Source: Silvimonas soli (lineage in GTDB: Bacteria > Pseudomonadota > Gammaproteobacteria > Burkholderiales > Chitinibacteraceae). From it: 64,000 nt of DNA. Location: assembly GCF_030035605.1 (NCBI RefSeq), contig NZ_CP106736.1, positions 124,001 through 188,000 of the forward strand, given 5' to 3'. Shown here piece after piece: positions 36,875 through 43,605 of the stretch. The notes under the pieces were generated by a model. It worked only from the letters and a program-made list of their open reading frames with translations. It did not search any database and was not told the origin of the DNA. The position numbers were made by a program, and so were the translations under genes. Numbering within the stretch: position 1 is the stretch's first letter; each line of letters begins with the position of its first letter.

Positions 36875-37708
36875 TTATGCCAATTTCACTGCCAGACCCA
36901 GGATACCCACGGCAATGCAGTACCAGCCAAAGGGTCGCAAGGCTTTGATTTCATGCGTTTTGAAGTATCGCATCAGCAGCCATGTGCTCAGATAAGCGCA
37001 GACACCGGCGATCACGCCGCAAATAAGCATGAGTGACAATGGCAGTGGACCGGCTTCGTGTATGGCTTTAGGCAATTCCAGAATGCCCGCCGCCAAGATG
37101 ATCGGCGTTGCCAGCAGAAACGAAAAACGCGCGGATGCTTCGTAATCCAGGCCCTGCGACAAGCCGCCCAGCAAGGTGCTGCCCGAACGGGAAATACCGG
37201 GAATCAGCGCCAGGCTTTGCGCAAAGCCGATTTTGATTGCCTCAAAAAAGGTCAGGCTTTCCAGCTTGCGGCCACTAGAGCGGCGACGGGCAAAGCGGTC
37301 TCCGGCAATCAGCATGACGCCATTCACGATCAGAAACGCCAATACGATGGTGCTGCTGGCAAACAGCATGCGGATTTTCTTTTCCAGCAACAAACCCAGC
37401 AAGCCGGCGGGAATGGTACCAGCGACGACCAGCCACAGTGGTCGCGCTGCGGAATTACCCGGCATACAGCCGCCGCGAAAGAAGTCGGCAATCAACGAGA
37501 TCCAGTCTTTACGGAAATACAGCAGCAAAGCCAGTGCAGTGCCTAAATGCAAAACCACCATGAACGGCAGAAATTGCGGGGAACGCGGGTCCAGTTGCCA
37601 ATGCAGCAAATCGGGGACAATGACGCCGTGCCCCAGACTACTCACCGGAAACAACTCGCTCACACCTTGCATTACGGCAAAAAGAATACTTTCCAGCTGC
37701 AGCGCCAT
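36875..37708 (-). CDS. uppP: Undecaprenyl-diphosphatase UppP (BacA type)
   Basis: The 277-residue inner-membrane enzyme dephosphorylates undecaprenyl diphosphate to recycle the lipid carrier for peptidoglycan. It shows 'QGVSELFPVSSLGHGVIV' (catalytic E/Q-rich motif) and 'LIPGISRSGSTLLGG' (the PGxSRSxxT motif). About eight hydrophobic segments are present. Its stop lies nine bases before the second fixH-like gene, and dusC lies upstream on the same strand with a 77-bp gap. Confidence 0.95.
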   Translation of the reverse strand: MALQLESILFAVMQGVSELFPVSSLGHGVIVPDLLHWQLDPRSPQFLPFMVVLHLGTALALLLYFRKDWISLIADFFRGGCMPGNSAARPLWLVVAGTIPAGLLGLLLEKKIRMLFASSTIVLAFLIVNGVMLIAGDRFARRRSSGRKLESLTFFEAIKIGFAQSLALIPGISRSGSTLLGGLSQGLDYEASARFSFLLATPIILAAGILELPKAIHEAGPLPLSLMLICGVIAGVCAYLSTWLLMRYFKTHEIKALRPFGWYCIAVGILGLAVKLA

Positions 37709-37785
37709 AAAGGCGTCTCCTTGAACGTCAAATTATATTTGTTGATAACCGCAAATCATGACAACTCGTCGCGGGTAGGCCAATC

Positions 37786-38739
37786 TCAGACCAAAACAGC
37801 GGCTTCAGCCTGCATGGAGGCAAGCATTAACGCCACGAGATCTTTGCCTTCTTGCAACGCCCTGCCCTCGATAAAAACAGCATCAGCTTGCGGATATGTA
37901 CGGCGCAAATAACCCAGCCACTGCTTGGCGCGGCCGGCCTGGTATTTGGGAAGAATGCGCGATTCCACGTTATGCCAAAACAGCTGCACCAACGGGGCCA
38001 GATCGGACCAGGCCAAACCAGCGTGGCCGAGCGCTTGCAATGCCAAGCCGGGGTTGGCCACCATGCCGCGCCCGATCATGACATCTTCGCAGCCGGATAC
38101 TTCGCGGCAGCGATGAAAGTCCGCAGCAGTCCAGATTTCGCCATTGGCAATTACCGGAATCGAAAGTGCCTCACGAATGGCCGGGAGTTTTTCCCAATAG
38201 GCGGGCGGGCGATAACCGTCTGTCTTGGTTCGCGCATGTACGACCAGTTCGGCCGAGCCCCCGTCTTGCATGGCGTGCGCGCATTCCAGCGTCAGACTTT
38301 GGTCTTCGTAACCCAAGCGCATCTTGGTGGTTACAGGAATATGTGCCGGCACCGCTCGCCGCACCGCGCTAACAACCTCATGGATCACTTCTGGCGTCTT
38401 GAGCAATAACGCCCCGCCGCCATGTCGGTTGACGGTTTTAGCCGGACAACCAAAGTTCAGATCGATACCAGGGGGACTGAGCGATGCCAGACGTTCCGCG
38501 TTTTCGGCCATGCAGGCGGGGTCTGATCCCAGCAACTGAACGCGCACTGGCACACCCGCTGGCGTTTTCCCGCCATTCAGCAGCTCAGGGACGAAACGAT
38601 AGAAGATGCGTTTGGGCAGCAACGAGCCAGAAACCCGAATGAATTCGCTGACACAAAGATCAACACCACCTGCACGAGTCAAAACATCGCGCAAAACGTG
38701 ATCAAGCAGCCCTTCCATCGGGGCCAGATAAATACGCAA
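37786..38739 (-). CDS. dusC: tRNA-dihydrouridine synthase DusC
   Basis: The flavoenzyme reduces uridines in the tRNA D-arm. 'RIYLAPMEGLLDHVLRDVL', 'LNFGCPAKTVNRHGGGALLL' (catalytic Cys), 'VHARTKTDGYRPPAYWE' and 'PVIANGEIW' are typical, and 'RVSGSLLPKRIFYRFVPEL' fits the DusC subgroup. The family homology starts at a TTG at 38739, giving 317 residues. An in-frame ATG at 38835 would add 32 unrelated residues and would overlap the lexA promoter, with no ribosome site, so the TTG is preferred with moderate certainty. Confidence 0.9.
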   Translation of the reverse strand: MRIYLAPMEGLLDHVLRDVLTRAGGVDLCVSEFIRVSGSLLPKRIFYRFVPELLNGGKTPAGVPVRVQLLGSDPACMAENAERLASLSPPGIDLNFGCPAKTVNRHGGGALLLKTPEVIHEVVSAVRRAVPAHIPVTTKMRLGYEDQSLTLECAHAMQDGGSAELVVHARTKTDGYRPPAYWEKLPAIREALSIPVIANGEIWTAADFHRCREVSGCEDVMIGRGMVANPGLALQALGHAGLAWSDLAPLVQLFWHNVESRILPKYQAGRAKQWLGYLRRTYPQADAVFIEGRALQEGKDLVALMLASMQAEAAVLV

Positions 38740-38835
38740 AGCCGGTAGCCAGTCAAAATAACAGCCGCCATTGTACCCTGGCCCGGCTTGTTTGCTTAAG
38801 GCCGCCAGGCTGGCAACAGTCGAGGTCCTATGCAT

Positions 38836-38856
38836 TTGACAACAGAACGTTCGTTC
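38836..38856 (+). promoter_or_regulatory. lexA promoter -35 box with upstream LexA-type operator 1
   Basis: TTGACA at 38836-38841 is a perfect -35 box. GAAC-GTTC-GTTC at 38845-38856 fits the pattern GAAC-N4-GTTC and lies in the promoter spacer, so a bound repressor would block RNA polymerase. The -10 is weak (CATACC at 38858-38863). Confidence 0.6.
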
Positions 38857-38870
38857 ACATACCCTATGTT

Positions 38871-38882
38871 GAACGAATGTTC
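38871..38882 (+). promoter_or_regulatory. LexA-type operator 2
   Basis: GAAC-GAAT-GTTC is a second perfect GAAC-N4-GTTC site, centred 26 bases after operator 1. It lies just downstream of the promoter and 12 bases before the lexA ATG at 38895. Two operators on lexA suggest autoregulation. The classic CTGT-N8-ACAG box is not present here. Confidence 0.6.
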
Positions 38883-38894
38883 TGTGAGCGCATC

Positions 38895-39482
38895 ATGGGC
38901 AACCCCAATCGCGATACCGAGTACCTGGGCAAACTTCAGGATTATTATTCTAACTACCGCAGTTTGCCGTCCTATGCCGTCATCGGCGAAATGCTGGGTA
39001 TGGCATCCAAGTCTGCCGTTTCAGCGCTGGTCAAGCGCCTGATGCTGGCCGGTTATATCGAAATGACGCCCGATAAACGCCTGGCGCCCACCAAACGCTT
39101 CTTTGAACGTGAGTTGGCGGACTTTCCGGTGCCAGCGGGTTTGCCCGCCGCCGCGAACGACGCCATGAGCGAAGCGCTCTCTATTGACGACTATCTGGTC
39201 AATCGCCCCTCTGCCACCATCATGGTGCGCGTTCGCGGCGAGTCGATGATTGAGGCTGGCATTCATGATGGTGATATCGCCATCGTCGAAAAACGCCCTG
39301 CCGCCAGCGTTGGCGATATTGTCGTGGCCATCATAGATGACGAATACACGCTCAAAGAACTTGGGCGCGACAAGCAAGGTTTCATGTTGTTGCCGCGTAA
39401 CCCGGAGTTCTCGCCAATCCGCCCGCAAGAAGGATTGGAGATTTACGGCGTGATGGTGGGGCTGGTGCGCAAGTACCGCTAA
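38895..39482 (+). CDS. lexA: LexA-family SOS repressor with self-cleavage site
   Basis: The 195-residue protein has an N-terminal winged-helix DNA-binding domain of atypical sequence ('SLPSYAVIGEMLGMASKSAV', about residues 24-43). The hinge contains an Ala81-Gly82 cleavage site, and the S24-type domain has Ser117 in 'VRGESMIEAGIHDGD' and Lys154 in 'DEYTLKEL'. The Ser-Lys spacing of 37 equals that of E. coli LexA. The ATG at 38895 is chosen; the frame's earlier ATG at 38877 lies inside operator 2. The recognition helix region is unlike E. coli LexA, matching the unusual operators. Divergent from dusC. Confidence 0.9.
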   Translation: MGNPNRDTEYLGKLQDYYSNYRSLPSYAVIGEMLGMASKSAVSALVKRLMLAGYIEMTPDKRLAPTKRFFERELADFPVPAGLPAAANDAMSEALSIDDYLVNRPSATIMVRVRGESMIEAGIHDGDIAIVEKRPAASVGDIVVAIIDDEYTLKELGRDKQGFMLLPRNPEFSPIRPQEGLEIYGVMVGLVRKYR

Positions 39483-39654
39483 CGGTTGGTTTCGGGCTGG
39501 CGCCGTTGGCCGCGTGCCCCTCTGGCCAGACAAACAAGACGCGTTGGGCTGGTATCCGCTGGACGCTTTGCCGCAGAATATCGTCCCATATACCCGGCAA
39601 GGGCTTGAAGGTGCGCGGATTGGGCGCATCTATTCAACCTTCCCGACCATCTAG
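39481..39654 (+). pseudogene. C-terminal remnant of a Nudix hydrolase
   Basis: Directly behind the lexA stop, one frame reads 'GWFRAGAVGRVPLWPDKQDA', then 'LGWYPLDALPQNIVPYTRQG', and stops at 39654. 'LGWYPLDALP' is a well-known sequence in the C-terminal part of Nudix hydrolases related to ADP-ribose and NTP pyrophosphatases. The Nudix box and N-terminal ~90 residues are absent: lexA occupies that place. No start codon or ribosome site serves this frame convincingly. I read it as a gene truncated when the present lexA arrived. Confidence 0.6.
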
Positions 39655-39675
39655 TCCACGCCTCCTGGAACACGC

Positions 39676-40503
39676 ATGAGCGAAGCTGAATTCTCACCCC
39701 TTGGCAAAGCGGTGAGCTACAAGACTGAATACGATCCATCATTGCTGTTTCCGATTCCCCGCCAAGGCAAGCGTGATGAAATCGGTGTAACCGGCACGCT
39801 GCCATTTATGGGTGTCGATATCTGGAACGCCTTTGAACTGAGCTGGCTCAATGCCCGCGGCAAGCCGCAAGTGGCGATGGCAACGTTTCATATTCCGGCC
39901 GAAAGCCCGAATATTGTTGAGTCCAAATCATTCAAGCTCTACCTGAACAGTTTCAACCAAACCCGTCTGGCTGACATCGAAGCATTGCAATCGTTATTGC
40001 AAGCCGATATTTCCGCCGCTGCTGGCGCGCCAGTAATCGTGCAGCTGTTTGAGCCTGAAGCTTTTGCAGCGCAGAAAATGGCCGATCTGGCCGGCTATTG
40101 CATCGACAATCTGGATATCGAAGTCGACAACTACGAACCCACACCGGGTCTGTTGCGTTGTGACCAACTGGATAGCCCGGTCGATGAAGTGCTGACTTCC
40201 AATCTGTTGAAGTCCAACTGCCTCGTTACCGGCCAGCCAGACTGGGCCAGCGTACAGATTCGTTATGTCGGCGCGCCGATCAATCGCGAAAGCCTCCTAC
40301 GTTATCTGATCTCGTTTCGCAACCACAACGAGTTTCACGAGCAGTGCGTCGAGCGCATTTTTGTCGACATCATGCGTGACTGCAAACCCATGAAACTGGC
40401 CGTCTACGCGCGCTATACGCGTCGTGGTGGTCTGGACATCAATCCTTACCGTTGTAATTTCAGCGGCCCGCAGCCGACCAATATCCGGACGGCGCGACAG
40501 TAA
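39676..40503 (+). CDS. queF: NADPH-dependent 7-cyano-7-deazaguanine reductase QueF (type II)
   Basis: The 275-residue enzyme reduces preQ0 to preQ1 in queuosine synthesis. The two-domain (type II, YqcD-like) length fits. The conserved 'ESKSFKLYLNSFNQTR' gives the NADPH-site motif. 'LKSNCLVTGQPDWASVQIRY' carries the catalytic Cys. 'FRNHNEFHEQCVERIF' and 'YARYTRRGGLDINPYR' complete the pattern. It starts 21 bases after the Nudix remnant. Confidence 0.95.
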   Translation: MSEAEFSPLGKAVSYKTEYDPSLLFPIPRQGKRDEIGVTGTLPFMGVDIWNAFELSWLNARGKPQVAMATFHIPAESPNIVESKSFKLYLNSFNQTRLADIEALQSLLQADISAAAGAPVIVQLFEPEAFAAQKMADLAGYCIDNLDIEVDNYEPTPGLLRCDQLDSPVDEVLTSNLLKSNCLVTGQPDWASVQIRYVGAPINRESLLRYLISFRNHNEFHEQCVERIFVDIMRDCKPMKLAVYARYTRRGGLDINPYRCNFSGPQPTNIRTARQ

Positions 40504-40569
40504 GCCTGATCTGCTGGCCCACAACAAGGCGTGAACGCGCCAAATCACAAATCCCACAAGGAGAAATCA

Positions 40570-41112
40570 ATGACCACTGAAGTTGCGATCCTGGCTGGTG
40601 GATGTTTCTGGTGCATGGAAGCGGTTTTTCAACGCCTGCGCGGTATTACCGCTGTGCAATCGGGCTATATGGGCGGTCATGTGCAGCACCCAACCTACAA
40701 GGCCGTGTGCACCGGAGAAACCGGCCACGCCGAAATTCTGAAGATTTCCTTCAATACGGATGAAATCAGCTACGAAGATGTGCTGGATGTATATTTCACG
40801 ATTCACGACCCAACGACGTTGAATCGCCAAGGCGATGACATTGGCACCCAATATCGCTCGGAAATCTTTTATCTGAATGGCGAACAAGAGTCTGTTGCCC
40901 GCACCAAAATTGCGGAGTTGAGCGCAGCGGGAACCTATCCGGACCCAATCGTTACCAAACTGACGCCTGCGCAGGAGTTCTGGCCAGCTGAGGACTACCA
41001 CAACAACTACTTCAATCAGCATGGCGAACAGCCGTATTGCTCGTTGGTAGTGGCCTCCAAAGTGCACAAGCTGCTGAAATACTTTCCGCAGCAAGCCAAA
41101 GAAAGCCTGTAA
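40570..41112 (+). CDS. msrA: Peptide-methionine (S)-S-oxide reductase MsrA
   Basis: The 180-residue enzyme repairs oxidised methionine. The catalytic motif 'GGCFWCMEAVFQRLRG' begins at residue 9. 'GYMGGHVQHPTYKAVCTGET', 'HAEILKI', 'FFTIHDPTTLNRQGDDIGTQ'-like residues and 'QEFWPAEDYHNNYF' follow, as in all MsrA. The ATG at 40570 has AGGAG eight bases upstream; the open frame from 40531 is longer but lies before that site. A strong terminator follows. Confidence 0.96.
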   Translation: MTTEVAILAGGCFWCMEAVFQRLRGITAVQSGYMGGHVQHPTYKAVCTGETGHAEILKISFNTDEISYEDVLDVYFTIHDPTTLNRQGDDIGTQYRSEIFYLNGEQESVARTKIAELSAAGTYPDPIVTKLTPAQEFWPAEDYHNNYFNQHGEQPYCSLVVASKVHKLLKYFPQQAKESL

Positions 41113-41132
41113 AACCAGTCATTTGTGACCGT

Positions 41133-41172
41133 TAACGCGATGCCTGCCTTTATCGGGCGGCATCGCGTTTTT
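41133..41172 (+). terminator. Rho-independent terminator after msrA
   Basis: AACGCGATGCC and GGCATCGCGTT pair perfectly over 11 bases around a loop that includes TTTATC, with five T at the end. It lies 20 bases after the msrA stop. Confidence 0.88.
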
Positions 41173-41227
41173 CATTTGGCCTGACATTCGCGTTAATCAG
41201 CGGGTGTTAGCATGATGCCAACGCCGG

Positions 41228-41233
41228 TATAAT
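41228..41233 (+). promoter_or_regulatory. Candidate -10 box of the dapC promoter
   Basis: A perfect TATAAT ends 29 bases before the dapC ATG. The best -35 candidate is GTTAGC at 41206-41211 (16-base spacer), which is weak. The site lies between the msrA terminator and dapC. Confidence 0.5.
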
Positions 41234-41262
41234 CGCCGTTTTCCCTAAGGCCCAGCTGCGAC

Positions 41263-42453
41263 ATGTCACCCCGGCTCGACGACCTGCATCCCTACCCGTT
41301 CCAGAAGTTGAAATCGCTGTTTGCCGGTGTTACGCCCAACCCGGTGTTCAAGCACATCAACTTGTCGATCGGGGAGCCCAAGCACGCCACGCCGGAGCTG
41401 ATCAAAGCCGCGCTCGTCAACAATCTGGACGGTCTGGCTGCATATCCGGCCACGCTGGGCTCGGAAGCACTGCGTGAGTCGATCAGTCATTGGCTTGCTC
41501 GTCGTTACGATCTACCTGCGCCCAATCCGGCCACCGAAATCATCCCGGTCAACGGCAGCCGCGAGGCGTTGTTTTCGTTCGCCCAAGCCGTGATCAACAC
41601 CGAAACCGGCAACAAGCCGGTGGTGATCTCCCCTAATCCGTTTTATCAGATTTATGAAGGCGCCGCGCTGCTGGCCGGGGCTGAACCGTTTTATGTGAAC
41701 TGCCTGGCGCAGAACCGCTTTCAACCCGATTGGGATAGCGTGCCGGAAGATGTCTGGCAACGCACCCAGCTGGTGTTTGTATGCTCGCCCGGCAATCCGA
41801 CCGGTGCGGTAGCCTCGCTGGATGACTGGAAAAAACTGTTTGCGCTGGCAGATCGCTACGGCTTTGTTATTGCCAGCGATGAATGTTATTCCGAGATTTA
41901 CTTTGACGATGCCAAGCCGCTGGGTGGGCTCGAAGCAGCCCACAAGCTGGGGCGCGATTATCGCGGGCTGGTGGTGTTTTCGTCGCTGTCCAAACGCTCT
42001 AACGTGCCAGGCTTGCGTTCGGGCTTTGTCGCTGGCGACGCGGCTATTCTGGCAAAATTTTTGCTGTACCGGACTTACCACGGCTGCGCCATGAGCCCTT
42101 CCATTCAGGCGGCCAGTATTGCCGGCTGGAACGATGAGGCTCATGTTGTCGAGAACCGCAGTCTTTATGGCGCCAAATTTGCCGCTGTGACACCAGAACT
42201 GGCGACAGTGCTGGACGTGGCCATGCCCGATGCCTCGTTCTATCTGTGGGCCAGCACGCCCATTGCCGACACCGAATTTGCCCGACGCCTGTATGCCGAA
42301 CAGCACGTTACCGTTTTGCCGGGCTCCTATCTGGCGCGCGATGCGCACGGCGTGAATCCGGGAGCGAATCGCGTGCGGATTGCGCTGGTGGCACCGCTGG
42401 AAGATTGCATTGCCGCCGCCAAACGCATCGTTCATTTCTGCCAGACGCTTTAA
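41263..42453 (+). CDS. dapC: Succinyldiaminopimelate transaminase DapC
   Basis: The 396-residue class I/II PLP aminotransferase makes N-succinyl-L,L-diaminopimelate in lysine and peptidoglycan synthesis. It has 'INLSIGEPKHATPELIKAAL', 'VNGSREALFSFAQAV', 'VFVCSPGNPTGAVAS', 'SDECYSEIYFD' and the PLP lysine in 'SSLSKRSNVPGLRSGFV'. 'HPYPFQKLKSLFAG' at the N-terminus is typical of DapC. dapD lies 79 bases downstream, which supports the substrate assignment. Confidence 0.95.
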   Translation: MSPRLDDLHPYPFQKLKSLFAGVTPNPVFKHINLSIGEPKHATPELIKAALVNNLDGLAAYPATLGSEALRESISHWLARRYDLPAPNPATEIIPVNGSREALFSFAQAVINTETGNKPVVISPNPFYQIYEGAALLAGAEPFYVNCLAQNRFQPDWDSVPEDVWQRTQLVFVCSPGNPTGAVASLDDWKKLFALADRYGFVIASDECYSEIYFDDAKPLGGLEAAHKLGRDYRGLVVFSSLSKRSNVPGLRSGFVAGDAAILAKFLLYRTYHGCAMSPSIQAASIAGWNDEAHVVENRSLYGAKFAAVTPELATVLDVAMPDASFYLWASTPIADTEFARRLYAEQHVTVLPGSYLARDAHGVNPGANRVRIALVAPLEDCIAAAKRIVHFCQTL

Positions 42454-42532
42454 TCGGGTTTTAAGCCCAAGCGTCTACATTTGAATTTATCCGATTAATC
42501 AGCAAGCCATATCAACCTGAACAGGAACCGCC

Positions 42533-43354
42533 ATGAGCAACCTGCAAGCCGTTATCGAAACCGCATTTGAAAATCGCGCCGAGATCAACCCAGGCAACGT
42601 AACCGCCGAACTGCGTGATGCCATCAACGAAACCATCAACGGTCTGGATAAAGGTCTGTGGCGCGTCGCTGAAAAAGTGGACGGCCAATGGCAAACCAAT
42701 CAGTGGCTCAAGAAAGCCGTTCTGCTGTCGTTCCGCATTAACGACAACGTCTTGCTGGATGGCGGTTGCACTCAGTACTTCGACAAAGTCCCTAGCAAGT
42801 TTGCCGACTACAGCGAGGCTGACTTCCGCGCTGGTGGTTTCCGTGTTGTGCCCAACGCCGTGGCGCGTCGCGGCTCGTTTATTGGCAAGAACGTGGTGCT
42901 GATGCCTTCGTACGTCAACATCGGTGCTTATGTTGATGAAGGCACTATGGTCGACACTTGGGCCACCGTCGGTTCTTGCGCGCAGATTGGCAAGAACGTT
43001 CACTTGTCCGGCGGCGTGGGTATTGGTGGTGTATTGGAGCCGCTGCAAGCCGGCCCGACCATCATTGAAGACAACTGCTTTATCGGTGCGCGCTCGGAAG
43101 TGGTTGAAGGCGTGATCGTGGAAGAAGGCTCGGTGATTTCGATGGGCGTTTACATCGGCCAATCCACCAAGATCTATGACCGCGAAACCGGCGAAGTGAC
43201 TTATGGCCGCATCCCGGCCGGTTCGGTGGTGGTATCGGGCAATCTGCCTTCCAAAGATGGCTCCTACAGCCTGTACTGCGCTGTAATCGTGAAGAAGGTC
43301 GATGCCAAGACTCGCGGCAAGGTCGGCATTAACGAACTTCTGCGCGGCATCTGA
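42533..43354 (+). CDS. dapD: Tetrahydrodipicolinate N-succinyltransferase DapD
   Basis: The 273-residue acyltransferase acts just before DapC. The N-terminal helical domain ('RAEINPGNVTAELRDAINET') is followed by a left-handed beta-helix of hexapeptides ('IGAYVDEGTMVDTWATVGSC', 'IGVGGVLEPLQAGPTIIEDN'-like). 'EEGSVISMGVYIGQSTKIYD' follows near residue 205. The length equals that of E. coli DapD. The coding sequence is intact. A GC-rich hairpin follows 16 bases after the stop. Confidence 0.97.
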   Translation: MSNLQAVIETAFENRAEINPGNVTAELRDAINETINGLDKGLWRVAEKVDGQWQTNQWLKKAVLLSFRINDNVLLDGGCTQYFDKVPSKFADYSEADFRAGGFRVVPNAVARRGSFIGKNVVLMPSYVNIGAYVDEGTMVDTWATVGSCAQIGKNVHLSGGVGIGGVLEPLQAGPTIIEDNCFIGARSEVVEGVIVEEGSVISMGVYIGQSTKIYDRETGEVTYGRIPAGSVVVSGNLPSKDGSYSLYCAVIVKKVDAKTRGKVGINELLRGI

Positions 43355-43369
43355 TTCAAATCTGCCTGA

Positions 43370-43399
43370 GCCGGCCGGGATATTCACGCCCCGGCCGGC
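43370..43399. repeat. GC-rich perfect hairpin downstream of dapD
   Basis: GCCGGCCGGG and CCCGGCCGGC form a perfect 10-bp stem around a ten-base loop. There is no T run, so it is not a standard intrinsic terminator; it may still stabilise the dapD message end. The remaining bases to 43605 hold a small unassigned frame and the short direct repeat GGCATGCC at 43531 and 43544. Confidence 0.55.
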
Positions 43400-43605
43400 G
43401 TCATGGCCCGCTTTGTGCGCCTTTCCTGGCGCGCGGTGCACAAAACCGGTCCCCGCTCGTTATTTGAATACCCCAATAACAAGAGTGGCTGGCAATTGCG
43501 TTCTGGTGCACCTTGGGCTGGCATGCCAACAAATGGCATGCCGTGTCGCGGATAGGTCGCCAGAGCACCGTTGTCATCGTCACTCTAAAGACTCGGTGTC
43601 AATTC

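Noticed and set aside
38836..38882. Canonical CTGT-N8-ACAG SOS box at lexA
   Set aside because: No such spacing exists here; the repeats fit GAAC-N4-GTTC instead.
43403..43555. A 50-residue frame starting MARFVRLSWRAVHKTG between dapD and the M16 gene
   Set aside because: No ribosome site or recognised domain; it begins just after a hairpin and overlaps direct repeats, so there is too little to call a gene.
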